This document shows, piece by piece, positions 1 through 9,387 of a stretch of DNA of 37,582 bases. Origin of the DNA: a candidate division BRC1 bacterium ADurb.Bin183 (GTDB taxonomy: Bacteria; Sumerlaeota; Sumerlaeia; MWCT01); assembly GCA_002070185.1 (NCBI GenBank), contig MWCT01000021.1, positions 1 through 37,582 on the forward strand, read 5' to 3'. Position numbers and translations under genes: made by a program. The notes under the pieces are model-generated. The model saw only the letters and a list, made by a program, of their open reading frames with translations, was not told the DNA's origin and did no database searches. Within the stretch, counting starts at the first letter, position 1, and the number at the start of each line of letters is the position of its first letter.

Positions 1-3000
1 ATCGGCGGCGCCGGCGATGAGAATATCTTCAAGCAGGAATTAACCGCATTCATCTCGCTGGACGGCGCGGCGGGCGATTCCACTGCCCATCCTTATTGGG
101 CAACCTATCCTAACACAACCATGTCCCCCGCGGTGGTGGATGTGGATGTTCGGCATAACACCTTCGGCGTTGCGGGGGGCGAAAAACTCCCCGCCGCTAT
201 GACTATGGCAGAATTCTTCGAAGTTGAGGACAAGGTTCAGCACAAGATTGATTATCTTGCGCTTGGTCTCCTCACATTCAAAGAAGATAATGTTTATGTA
301 ACGACTAACAGCTTCTACGCCCCTTATACCACAATCGCCGAAATTCAGCGCGGCGTGGATGCTGTCACATCCGGCGGCGTGGTCAGCGTGGCGGATGGAA
401 CCTACACCACCACAAACACGCTGATTGCCAGCGCGCTGACCTTGCAGGGGCAGAGCCGCTCCGGCGTTGTGATTGCGCCTTATGCGGAAGATGATAATGT
501 CAACAGCGCCTTTGGCGGCGTCAATCCTCAGCAGGCGTTTGTCATTCGCTGCGACGACGTAACCATCCGCGACCTGACTATTGACGGTCAGGCAAATCCG
601 CTTCTCACTGCCGGCAAGGATAACTTCCGCAATGCCATCATCACCGACTGGAATTTTGGTTCCGGCAGCTTCAACCGAATAATTGTGGATAACGTTTCCA
701 TTCGGAACATCTTCCGACGCGGCGTTCATCTGCAGGTTGGCAATGCCCCAACCGGCGGTCATATTATTTCTAACAGTTCCTTCCAGAATATTTCTGCGCT
801 GGTTGATGCGGATGCGGTGGGCGTTTTCAATTCGGACGCGCAAATCACAAGCAACACATTTGCCGCCATCCCCTGCGCTATCAAATGCGACAACGTTCTT
901 GCGCCATCCGTTCCCACACGGTTGGTTGCGACAAAGAACCGAATCAGCGGGCTGATTGCCACGCCGATGGTTCTATCGCCTGCGGCGATGATTCTGAACA
1001 CGGCGGCGGATGGAACCATTATCGGCGGAAGCGCCCTTGATGCCAATGATATTGACTTGACCATCGGCGGAACGCCGCAAGACCTTGGCATTCTGGTTCA
1101 GCCTGCGGGAGAGGCGGTCATTTCGTATAATAATATTCAAGGTTCCGCGCAGGATGTGGGAATTGCCGCGCTCGGCGCCCCCGCGCTACAGCCTATCCAA
1201 ATCCTCGAAAACACCCTGACGGCTAGCGGCAGCGCAGACCTTGGCGATGGGACGGCGGCGGGAATCTGGCTTTGCGATAGCGGCGATTTTGCATGGGCAC
1301 CCGGCTTTATCGGAAGCAGTTACGCTATTTTAAGGAATAATACAATTTCCGGTTTTGCCAAAAACGTGGATATGGCGAGCATTTTTGGCAATAACATTCA
1401 GGCTAGTATCGGCGGCACCGGCGCCGAAGGCAACAATATCTCCGGCGCGCAATGCGGCATCCGCATCAACGGCGCGAATGCGTTTGGAACCATCACCGGC
1501 AACGACATCGTCGGCAACGATACCGGTATTCTGGTTGAAAATATTGCAGGGGCGTTGGTTAATCTGAATAACATTTCCGGCAACAACCTTTACGGCGTGA
1601 ACAACACCGCCGGCGCGGCGATTGACGCCACTTGCAACTGGTGGGGCGATGCGAGCGGTCCGCAGCACGCCTCCAACCCCGGCGGACTGGGCAATGCGGT
1701 CAGCGATGATGTCATGTTCAGTCCGTGGGCAACGCTCAACAACTACACATGCGTTCCGAGCGTGGGTCTTGCAACGCAATTGGTTTTTGTCACAGAGCCA
1801 ACGAACACCAACAAGAATTTCCTCATCGCGCCCCCGCCGGTCGTTGAGGCGCGGGATGCGGACGGGAACCTCGCCATCACTTTTGGCGGAGCTATTTTGC
1901 TTTCCATCAGAAATAATCCCAGCAGCGGCACATTGAGCGGTGTAACGCTTGTGAACGCAGTCAACGGCTCCGCTACATTTAATGGTTTGTCTATTGATAA
2001 GCCGGGCGCAGGATATACGCTGAACGCCTCCTCTGATGGTTTGACGACCGGCGTGAGCGCCCAGTTTGATATTATTGATGCGGATCCGATAATCGCCAGT
2101 ATTGACCCGGCAACGGCGACTGCGGGTTGGGCTGGGTTTACGCTGACAGTCAACGGCAACAACTTTGGCGTAACATCAATTGTCCGTTGGAACGGCTCCG
2201 ACCGCCCCACGCATTTCATTTCTGTCAATCAGTTGACGGCGGATATATCGGCTGCGGATATTGCCACAACTGGGTCTGTTAATGTCACCGTTATTAATCC
2301 CGGTCCGGGCAGCGTTGACAGCAACGCGGCGGTCTTTACGATTCGCCCCGTTCCGACAACAGTATATGTGGATGACGACTGGACAACGGGCGTTTATGAT
2401 GAGGCGATTATCGTTCCGGGCGCGCCTTCCAATCCTCATTATTTTGGTTATGACGCCTTTGGCGCCATTGTTCCTGCTCTTGCTGAGGTTGAAGACGCCG
2501 GAACCATTGAAGTTTTCAGCGGAAATTATAATGAGGCGATTGATATTGACAAAGAGGTCTGCCTGGCAAGCGTGGAGGGCGCCGCTACGACTGTCATTGA
2601 CGGTCTGGGCACAGGGCGCGCCCTGACCGGCGGGCTCGATATCCCAATTGCGATACGTCCCGCCGGCAATGATGCCGTGAGCATCGAAGGCTTCCGATTC
2701 ATCAATAGCTACATCGGCATTGAGATGAAGGACGTAGCGGGCAATCCTAACGATTATCTAATTGTTATGAATTGCGAGTTTGCCGGCAACGACATCAACG
2801 GCTCCGCGATTGTGGTTGAGCACAGTCAGGCGGATATTCTGGGCAACCGCATCGAAGGGCTCGGCGGCGGCATCCGCATCGCCAACTCCTCCAACTGCAA
2901 CATTATAGGCAACATCATCACCGGCGGCAGCAACTACGGCATCGCGGTTGGCAGCGACAATGTTGAAGGGCTTGGCGCTTTGACGGCGGAAAATATCAAT

Positions 3001-6000
3001 ATTCAATCCAATATTATCACTAACCTTTCATCCACGCCGTTCACGCAGGCTTATGGTATCTTTGTCGGGCAGAGCGACGGCTCCACCTCGGCGCCTTTAT
3101 GCCGCAATGTCACGCTCGATGACAACACCATCACCACCTGCGGGCATACCGCCATCATGCTCGATGGCATCAATACCCCAGGCGACGGCGTCTTGCTGAT
3201 TACGAACAACAGGATTTCCAACTGCGGCACATATCCCGGCGTGGCAGTGGACGGCATCTGGGCAGTCGGCGCCTTTGGGGACATCTTTGGAGGGCTCATC
3301 CGTATGAATGAAATCCATCATCATCAGGACACCGCTATTCAGATAGATACTGGCAATTTCATCATCGAAGGAAACTACATCGCCCATAATAATATCGGCG
3401 TGATTGTGAATGGAGGCGAGGTTGATATGGGCTTTGGCGCGCTCGGTTCCGCCGGATTGAATAATATTTCAATCAATGCGACGCTGAATCTGCGCAATGC
3501 CAGCCCGATTGATATGTGGGCGTTAAAGAATTACTGGGGCACAACGGATTATGCCGCCATTGAACTCACCATTGACCACAAGCCGGATAACCCAGCGCAA
3601 GGAGAGGTTTTCTTCCTGCCCTTTACCGGAATGAGCGAGCCGGATCCGGTTTGGGTCAGCCGCGCGTTTACTATTGCGACCCCCGGATGGGGCTATGACC
3701 ATTTTGATAACATCACGGACGGACATTTTGCCGTTGCGGCGGGCGGAACGATTTATATCGCCGATGGCGTGTATGACGCGGAGGCTGCCTATCCGATTCA
3801 AATTGGCAAAGGCGTAACCGTTATCGGCGATTCGGCGTCCGGTGTTATAATCCGCGACCCTGTTTCCACGGTGAATACCGATATTGGGGTCGGGACAACG
3901 CTCATTGAAATTATCGGGAATAATGTGAGCATCTCTGGAATGACCATTGACGGCGATAATAATCCCGCCGTTGCGGAAGATGGCACGAATCCCGAACTGG
4001 GGCACGGCGATGCCGATGCGGAAAATGACGTCAATGCGCTGGTTGGCATCCGCCACAACGCCGTGAGTGTATCTTCAACGTGCAACAACCTGCTCTTGAC
4101 AAACATCATATTCAAAAACCTGTCTATTGGCGTTGAGATGACAGGTCGGCTCGGCATGCCGGATGAAACATCAATAGGCAACCGCATCGAAGGTTGCCAG
4201 TTTATCAACATCGGCAAAAGAGATGGACTCTTCAAAAACGGAGCGGGCGTCCTCGTGACAGCGGCGCAAGTGGAAATCACCACCAACACGTTCAATTTCT
4301 GCGATATCGGCGTGCGCGCTTGGGTTTATCCCGCCGCCATTGATATGGCGCAGATATCTATCAATGATAATGATTTCATGAACAACTATTTTGGCGTTCT
4401 GATAGACGGCAGCGAAAACACAAATACCTCGGCAGGCATGAACAGTTTTGATCCCGATGGCGCTGGACCGAAACGCGAAGGCATCTACAACAACCGCTTC
4501 GGAGCGGATGCGGCTTTCCGAAATGATACAACTGGTTGGGAGCCCGCAGTCGGCGATTTTGTGGATCATTTCAATCTGGACTGCCCAACCACGGGGACGT
4601 TTGCCGACCCGACGCCTCCGACAAGGGTGCCGGATACGCCGGTGGGCGTCATGGTTATCGGCGGAACGGATCCGCTGCTCATCGTCCAGAATACGATGCA
4701 GAATCTGCGCCGCGGTGTTATGGTTCTCTCCGAGCGCGGTCTGGGCGCTGATGACGGCACGGTGACTGTGTTAAGCAGCGTCATAGTCGGCGCAGGAGCG
4801 GATGCCGCCTTTGACGCATCGCCGATTGTCGCCCGCAACCGGAGGGTTTATGGCGACGCAATCGCAGCTGATGACTTTGGCGGCGACGTCAAACTCTATG
4901 TTTATGACTGCTTCCTCGATGGCGGCGTGGATCTGGTGCGCCTCCAGGAAGAGCCGGTTGTTTCGCTCCCGCCGACCACATTCTCCGTGACGCTCGGCGG
5001 TTCGATTGTGAATAGAAACGTCTTCGGTTTGGTGCGCAATCAGGCTATAAATCTGGGCAAGTTCGACCTGCCCGGCGGCGGCGAGCGTGATGACGTGATA
5101 GCAACATATAATGATTTTCTTGTGGGTTCGGTTTCGCTCGCAGAGGCGGTCATTTATCATAAAGAAGATGACCCGATTCTGGGCAGGGTAATTTTCCTGC
5201 CCGCCAAGCGGCTTTCCAACATGGTTATACTTGCCGCCAATCCGCCTAATGTTGACAATTACAATGTGACGGTTAATCTAACCGCGACGGTTATGGACGG
5301 CTGGGGCGACCTGATTTCAGACGTGATTCCTGTCATTTTCCGCACAAGCGCAGGGACGCTGGGGACAGCGGAGTCCGTGATGACATCCGGCGGACTGGCG
5401 CTGAATACACTTTTCTATAATAGGAACGGCATTGTGAACGTCCTTGCCGAAGCGGACAGCGTTGCCACAGGCACAGTTGCCATTCCGTATAATGTGACCG
5501 GCGAAGAAAATCTGGCATTTTATCCGTTCGATAACCCCGATTTGGAAGGCTGGATTGTGGGGACGCCGGCTCCCGGAACCTATGTGGACGCAAAAGACGG
5601 CGCCTTCTATATGGCTCCGCCCCTCCAGCCTGCGGGACAGATTGGCGTTAACGGCAAGTTCACTGTGAACCTTTATGGATATTGGCATCTGAAAGATTCG
5701 GCGGCGATACCCTATGCGCCCAACAAGATCTATCGCGCCCGTTACCGCGTTCGGACGGATCAGCCCGATCGCATGAAATCCCCGATGGCGCGCTTGCGCT
5801 GGACGAATATCGTTTTCCTATCCGGCGCCTCGCTCATTGTGGACAAAGGGTTGAACGCCATCGGCGAAACTTGGCAGGATTACTATTCCTACTTCCTGCC
5901 GCCGGACCTTTCCGGCGCGCCGGAATCAGAACGGGCGCTGATTTTGAACTTTGACCTTGTGAATTTCTCCGCTGAACAATTTGGCGCGCTCTTCCTTGAC

Positions 6001-6600
6001 GAAGCGGAGGTGATAAGATTCAACATTCCACCGAGGAGCATCGCCACCCCCGCCCTTTCTTACAGCACCGCAGAGGATTTCTCCGTCTGGGTGCCGGAGA
6101 CGATTCCAACGCTTTTTGGACCTGTTGCCTATGGCAGAGGAACGAACGGCTTATATCTGGAATCGGGCGCCACGCCATCGCCACCGATTGGCAAAGAAGG
6201 GTTGCCGGATTATGGACAGTGGTCTGTGCCTGTTAACGTTGCCTCGGTTGATTATGAGCCGAACAGACTCTACAGGGCAATCTTCACATTAAAAGTTCCT
6301 GATGCCGCCACGCGTGAAACCATTGCCCGCATCAGGATGCGTCTGCATACCGCAAGTTGGGATTTGGCTAATGTTTATGAACTTTTTAACAAAGGCGCAG
6401 GAACGTATCATAATCACCTGCCCAACACAGCGGGTTTGGAATACTCAGTGTTCATGGAGTCGCCGCGAGAATTTTATACAGGCGAGGACGCATACAAAAA
6501 CCGGATTATTGTCGCCTTTGATTTGGTGGATGGCGTTGTTTATGAACGCGGCAGAGTCTATCTCTCAAAGGTGGAAGTGGAACATTATGATCTGCCGTAA
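1..6600 (+). CDS. Giant secreted multi-domain right-handed beta-helix protein (5' end outside the window)
   Basis: The frame is open from base 1, so the ATG at 121 is internal and the gene starts upstream; 2,199 residues are visible. Numbered from base 1, I see a first parallel beta-helix (about 90-560) with DGTY and NxIxG-type rungs, closing in a CNWWGDASGP motif near 546. Next come an Ig-like segment (590-696) and an IPT/TIG-like domain (697-782, IDPATATAG). A second helix begins with VYVDDDW (789) and ends near NYWG (1178), and a third runs from about 1223 to 1740. A Big_1-like Ig domain (about 1745-1833) and two jelly-roll-like modules (about 1838-2008 and 2020-2199) follow. No sorting signal, dockerin or anchor is visible at the C-terminus. 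Such proteins are surface or extracellular, often polysaccharide-binding or adhesive. No catalytic residues can be named, so the function stays open. gpsA begins 12 bases after the stop. Confidence 0.85.
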   Translation: MGGAGDENIFKQELTAFISLDGAAGDSTAHPYWATYPNTTMSPAVVDVDVRHNTFGVAGGEKLPAAMTMAEFFEVEDKVQHKIDYLALGLLTFKEDNVYVTTNSFYAPYTTIAEIQRGVDAVTSGGVVSVADGTYTTTNTLIASALTLQGQSRSGVVIAPYAEDDNVNSAFGGVNPQQAFVIRCDDVTIRDLTIDGQANPLLTAGKDNFRNAIITDWNFGSGSFNRIIVDNVSIRNIFRRGVHLQVGNAPTGGHIISNSSFQNISALVDADAVGVFNSDAQITSNTFAAIPCAIKCDNVLAPSVPTRLVATKNRISGLIATPMVLSPAAMILNTAADGTIIGGSALDANDIDLTIGGTPQDLGILVQPAGEAVISYNNIQGSAQDVGIAALGAPALQPIQILENTLTASGSADLGDGTAAGIWLCDSGDFAWAPGFIGSSYAILRNNTISGFAKNVDMASIFGNNIQASIGGTGAEGNNISGAQCGIRINGANAFGTITGNDIVGNDTGILVENIAGALVNLNNISGNNLYGVNNTAGAAIDATCNWWGDASGPQHASNPGGLGNAVSDDVMFSPWATLNNYTCVPSVGLATQLVFVTEPTNTNKNFLIAPPPVVEARDADGNLAITFGGAILLSIRNNPSSGTLSGVTLVNAVNGSATFNGLSIDKPGAGYTLNASSDGLTTGVSAQFDIIDADPIIASIDPATATAGWAGFTLTVNGNNFGVTSIVRWNGSDRPTHFISVNQLTADISAADIATTGSVNVTVINPGPGSVDSNAAVFTIRPVPTTVYVDDDWTTGVYDEAIIVPGAPSNPHYFGYDAFGAIVPALAEVEDAGTIEVFSGNYNEAIDIDKEVCLASVEGAATTVIDGLGTGRALTGGLDIPIAIRPAGNDAVSIEGFRFINSYIGIEMKDVAGNPNDYLIVMNCEFAGNDINGSAIVVEHSQADILGNRIEGLGGGIRIANSSNCNIIGNIITGGSNYGIAVGSDNVEGLGALTAENINIQSNIITNLSSTPFTQAYGIFVGQSDGSTSAPLCRNVTLDDNTITTCGHTAIMLDGINTPGDGVLLITNNRISNCGTYPGVAVDGIWAVGAFGDIFGGLIRMNEIHHHQDTAIQIDTGNFIIEGNYIAHNNIGVIVNGGEVDMGFGALGSAGLNNISINATLNLRNASPIDMWALKNYWGTTDYAAIELTIDHKPDNPAQGEVFFLPFTGMSEPDPVWVSRAFTIATPGWGYDHFDNITDGHFAVAAGGTIYIADGVYDAEAAYPIQIGKGVTVIGDSASGVIIRDPVSTVNTDIGVGTTLIEIIGNNVSISGMTIDGDNNPAVAEDGTNPELGHGDADAENDVNALVGIRHNAVSVSSTCNNLLLTNIIFKNLSIGVEMTGRLGMPDETSIGNRIEGCQFINIGKRDGLFKNGAGVLVTAAQVEITTNTFNFCDIGVRAWVYPAAIDMAQISINDNDFMNNYFGVLIDGSENTNTSAGMNSFDPDGAGPKREGIYNNRFGADAAFRNDTTGWEPAVGDFVDHFNLDCPTTGTFADPTPPTRVPDTPVGVMVIGGTDPLLIVQNTMQNLRRGVMVLSERGLGADDGTVTVLSSVIVGAGADAAFDASPIVARNRRVYGDAIAADDFGGDVKLYVYDCFLDGGVDLVRLQEEPVVSLPPTTFSVTLGGSIVNRNVFGLVRNQAINLGKFDLPGGGERDDVIATYNDFLVGSVSLAEAVIYHKEDDPILGRVIFLPAKRLSNMVILAANPPNVDNYNVTVNLTATVMDGWGDLISDVIPVIFRTSAGTLGTAESVMTSGGLALNTLFYNRNGIVNVLAEADSVATGTVAIPYNVTGEENLAFYPFDNPDLEGWIVGTPAPGTYVDAKDGAFYMAPPLQPAGQIGVNGKFTVNLYGYWHLKDSAAIPYAPNKIYRARYRVRTDQPDRMKSPMARLRWTNIVFLSGASLIVDKGLNAIGETWQDYYSYFLPPDLSGAPESERALILNFDLVNFSAEQFGALFLDEAEVIRFNIPPRSIATPALSYSTAEDFSVWVPETIPTLFGPVAYGRGTNGLYLESGATPSPPIGKEGLPDYGQWSVPVNVASVDYEPNRLYRAIFTLKVPDAATRETIARIRMRLHTASWDLANVYELFNKGAGTYHNHLPNTAGLEYSVFMESPREFYTGEDAYKNRIIVAFDLVDGVVYERGRVYLSKVEVEHYDLP

Positions 6601-6612
6601 CAAAGGCGAAAA

Positions 6613-7635
6613 TTGACAACTAAAAACATCAACATAGCCGTTTTAGGGGCGGGAACTTGGGGTTGCACGCTGGGCGCTCTTTTAGCGGAAAAAAGATTTC
6701 CAATCCGTATGTGGGATATCTCGGCGGAAATCTTGGAGACGCTAAAGGCAAACCGTGTGCACCCCAAACTGCCCTGGCTTCATCTGCCGGAAAATGTTTC
6801 CTTTGAATATGAACTCGCCAGCGCTGTTAATGGCGCGGAATATCTGATTATTGTCACGCCCTCCCATGCCGTGCGCTCCCTTTCCGCTGAGATGCAAAAG
6901 GCAAATGCGCGCATCGCTGAAAAGAAATTTGTCATCTGTTCCAAAGGCATTGAGCAGGGGAGCCTTCTGCCGCTTTCGGGAGTGGTGGAGGATATTCTGG
7001 GCGCGGCGGCTCGCGATAATATCTGCTGCCTCACGGGACCCACCCATGCGGAAGAGGTTTCGCGCAAAATGCCCTCATCCATTGTGGCTGCATCTGCCCA
7101 AAAAAATCTTGCCATCCAAGTTCAGGAGATTTTCCACACGGAATTTTTGCGGGTCTATTTTCACGATGATTTGATAGGCGTTCAGCTCGGCGGCTCCGTA
7201 AAAAATGTCATCGCTATTGCCGCGGGCGTTTCGGACGGGCTGGGTTTCGGGGATAATACCAAGGCGGCGCTATTGACGCGGGGTCTGGCGGAGATTATCC
7301 GATTGGGCGCGGCGATGGGCGCCCGCGCGGAGACCTTTAGCGGTCTTTCCGGCATCGGAGATCTCATCGTCACCGCCACCAGCCATCACAGCCGCAACCG
7401 CAATTTCGGCGAATTGATTGCGAAAGGGCGCACCGTTGAAGAAGCCCTGCGCGAAATCGGGATGGTTGTTGAAGGCGTGAAAACCGCCGATTCCGTTCTT
7501 GCCCTGTCTCAAAAATATCAGGTCTCCATGCCCATTTCGCAGGAAGTTTATAATTTGATTTATATGGGGAAAAAACCGCTGGACGCCCTTCGCGACCTGA
7601 TGGGACGCTCGCCCAAACCGGAAATCTACCTTTAA
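6613..7635 (+). CDS. gpsA: NAD(P)-dependent glycerol-3-phosphate dehydrogenase
   Basis: This enzyme reduces dihydroxyacetone phosphate to sn-glycerol 3-phosphate, the backbone precursor of phospholipids, in the cytoplasm. The start is TTG at 6613, preceded by AAAGGCG; there is no ATG at the conserved N-terminus. The 340 residues are the usual family length. Visible motifs are the Rossmann loop GAGTWG (G12, G14, G17), LIIVTPSHAVRS, CSKGIE, LTGPTHAEEV, the catalytic-lysine segment GGSVKNV (K197) followed by IAIAAGVSDGLGFGDNTKAAL, the RGLAEIIRLG helix and SGIGDLIVTATS. All expected blocks are intact. It lies 12 bases behind the giant beta-helix gene and 17 bases before a lipoprotein gene, so co-transcription is possible although the functions look unrelated. 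Confidence 0.96.
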   Translation: MTTKNINIAVLGAGTWGCTLGALLAEKRFPIRMWDISAEILETLKANRVHPKLPWLHLPENVSFEYELASAVNGAEYLIIVTPSHAVRSLSAEMQKANARIAEKKFVICSKGIEQGSLLPLSGVVEDILGAAARDNICCLTGPTHAEEVSRKMPSSIVAASAQKNLAIQVQEIFHTEFLRVYFHDDLIGVQLGGSVKNVIAIAAGVSDGLGFGDNTKAALLTRGLAEIIRLGAAMGARAETFSGLSGIGDLIVTATSHHSRNRNFGELIAKGRTVEEALREIGMVVEGVKTADSVLALSQKYQVSMPISQEVYNLIYMGKKPLDALRDLMGRSPKPEIYL

Positions 7636-7652
7636 TAATGGAGCAATAGATA

Positions 7653-8681
7653 TTGTTAAATTTCCGCATAAAATATACTACCCTTTTATTTCTTTTGGAG
7701 TTTTTATCGTTTGCTTTTCTGGTTTTTGGATGCGGCTCTGTTAATGGCGGCAGATTGCCCGGTTTTGATGTCAGCCCTCATTTCGAAGAGCAATACACCT
7801 CCGCCACAATTCAGGACGATGTAAAAATTTTGATTAACGCGCCGAGCGCAAAGCAATTTGACCCCTCAAAGCCCACGCGATTAATCCTCTACGCCCTTCC
7901 CAATGGCAATACGCTCAGCCAGACGTTTGGCAAAAAACTCAAGCCCGGTGTGGACTGGCATTACGGAATCCAGCACATCGGCGCGCAGACACGCCGCATG
8001 CGGGAGGTTATCGAGGAGGAAAATATCATTGTCGCCTATCTGGAAGCAGGCGGCAGGTCTTGGCCTGCTTGGCGGAAAAAATATCCCGATAGCGGGAAAC
8101 GCATCGAAGAGACCGTTGAATTTGTCCGCAGGCAGATCCCCGGCGTTGACGTCTCGTTGGAGTTATCCTCGCACAGCGGCGGCGGCAGCTTCATCTTTGG
8201 TTATATCAATAATCATGACCAGATTCCCGACGACATTATGAGGATTTCATTTCTGGACGCCAATTATGGCTATAGCGATGAGGACAAACACGGCGATAAG
8301 TTGGTTGAGTGGCTCGGGCGAAATCCCAAACATTTTTTGAACATCCTGTGTTATGACGACCGCAACATCAAAATAAACGGCAAACCGATTGTCGGTCCCA
8401 CAGGAGGAACTTGGCGCAAAACCCTTTTGATGATAGAACGCATCCAAAAGGATATCCCGCTTGAAAAAACACAAGAGCAAAACCTTGTCCGTTATCGCGA
8501 TAAAAACCGGCAGGTTGACATAATCATGCACACAAACCCAGAAAATAAAATTTTGCACACCGTTTTAGTCGGCGATTACAACGGCTTTATCCACACCTCC
8601 ACAGCCGGCGCGAAATATGAGGGCAAAGCAGCCGTTTTCGCCGGACCCGCCGCTTACGAAAAATGGATTCATTCCGACTAA
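7653..8681 (+). CDS. Putative alpha/beta-hydrolase lipoprotein
   Basis: The start is TTG at 7653. A hydrophobic N-terminus ends in LVFGC (C27), which reads as a lipobox, so the protein is probably an outer- or periplasm-facing lipoprotein. The body has alpha/beta-hydrolase features: a strand-rich start (TRLILYALPNGN), a nucleophile-elbow-like SSHSGGGSF with candidate Ser175, an acidic candidate in FLDANYG, and a late His in NGFIHTS. The elbow reads S-H-S-G-G rather than a strict G-x-S-x-G. The substrate is unknown; esterase or peptidase is equally possible. It follows gpsA by 17 bases. After its stop come 100 AT-rich bases before def, so it probably ends a transcription unit, though I see no clear hairpin. 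Confidence 0.7.
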   Translation: MLNFRIKYTTLLFLLEFLSFAFLVFGCGSVNGGRLPGFDVSPHFEEQYTSATIQDDVKILINAPSAKQFDPSKPTRLILYALPNGNTLSQTFGKKLKPGVDWHYGIQHIGAQTRRMREVIEEENIIVAYLEAGGRSWPAWRKKYPDSGKRIEETVEFVRRQIPGVDVSLELSSHSGGGSFIFGYINNHDQIPDDIMRISFLDANYGYSDEDKHGDKLVEWLGRNPKHFLNILCYDDRNIKINGKPIVGPTGGTWRKTLLMIERIQKDIPLEKTQEQNLVRYRDKNRQVDIIMHTNPENKILHTVLVGDYNGFIHTSTAGAKYEGKAAVFAGPAAYEKWIHSD

Positions 8682-8781
8682 TAAATCTTTTGAAAACTAT
8701 CCGTTGTTGTAAATAATTCAAGTTGACGCCTATAAGTTTTTTGATTTAGATATTTTCAACTTTTTTGGTTTAAGCAGAGAG

Positions 8782-9360
8782 ATGTCTCGCAAAATTTTAA
8801 TATACGGCAATCCCATTTTGAAGCAAAAGTCGCTGCCTTTGGAAGCGGATACGGCGCAGCTGCGGGGATTTATTGACGAACTGGCGGAAACGCTTTATCG
8901 CTCGGATGAGGGGATTGGTCTGGCGGCGCCGCAGGTGGGCGAGCTCGTCCGCGCTCTGGTGGTGGATATTGACCATATCTCGCGGGATAAAAGAACCAAC
9001 CCCAAACGCCGCCTTCAGGTGTTCATCAATCCGGAGATTGTCTGGGAATCGGAGGATGATATTTCTTACAATGAAGGATGCCTGTCCGTGCCCGGCATTG
9101 ATGGCAAGATTTACCGCCCGCAATCGCTGATTTTGCGCTTTCGCGATTTGAATTTCAAGGAGCGGGAAATCGAGGCGGACGGTCTTTTGGCGCGCGTGCT
9201 TCAGCATGAGATTGACCACCTGAACGGGACGCTTTTTGTGGATCGTTTGAGTTTTGCCCAGCGCGCCCTCCTTGTGGGAAAATTAAGAAACCTGCGCCAT
9301 GAGGCGCTCAAACAGGACAAAAATGGGGCAGTGGAAAATCCCGACGCTCCCATTTTATGA
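8782..9360 (+). CDS. def: Peptide deformylase
   Basis: This enzyme removes the N-formyl group from nascent proteins at the ribosome exit. All three family signatures are present in order: GIGLAAPQVG (residues 44-53), EGCLS (98-102, with metal ligand C100) and QHEIDHLNG (141-149, with the HExxH ligands H142 and H146 and catalytic E143). Length is 192 residues; the C-terminus after about 165 is a short variable tail. The start ATG at 8782 follows AGCAGAGAG. The 100 bases upstream are AT-rich and contain a TTGACG at 8723-8728 but no convincing -10 box. A Ycf46-like ATPase follows after 27 bases. Confidence 0.97.
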   Translation: MSRKILIYGNPILKQKSLPLEADTAQLRGFIDELAETLYRSDEGIGLAAPQVGELVRALVVDIDHISRDKRTNPKRRLQVFINPEIVWESEDDISYNEGCLSVPGIDGKIYRPQSLILRFRDLNFKEREIEADGLLARVLQHEIDHLNGTLFVDRLSFAQRALLVGKLRNLRHEALKQDKNGAVENPDAPIL

Positions 9361-9387
9361 TTTTTTGCCATGTGAGAAAACTCCTGT

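Noticed and set aside
121..123. ATG at 121 as the start of the giant beta-helix protein
   Set aside because: The same frame is open and sensible back to base 1, there is no ribosome-binding site before 121 and no signal peptide after it.
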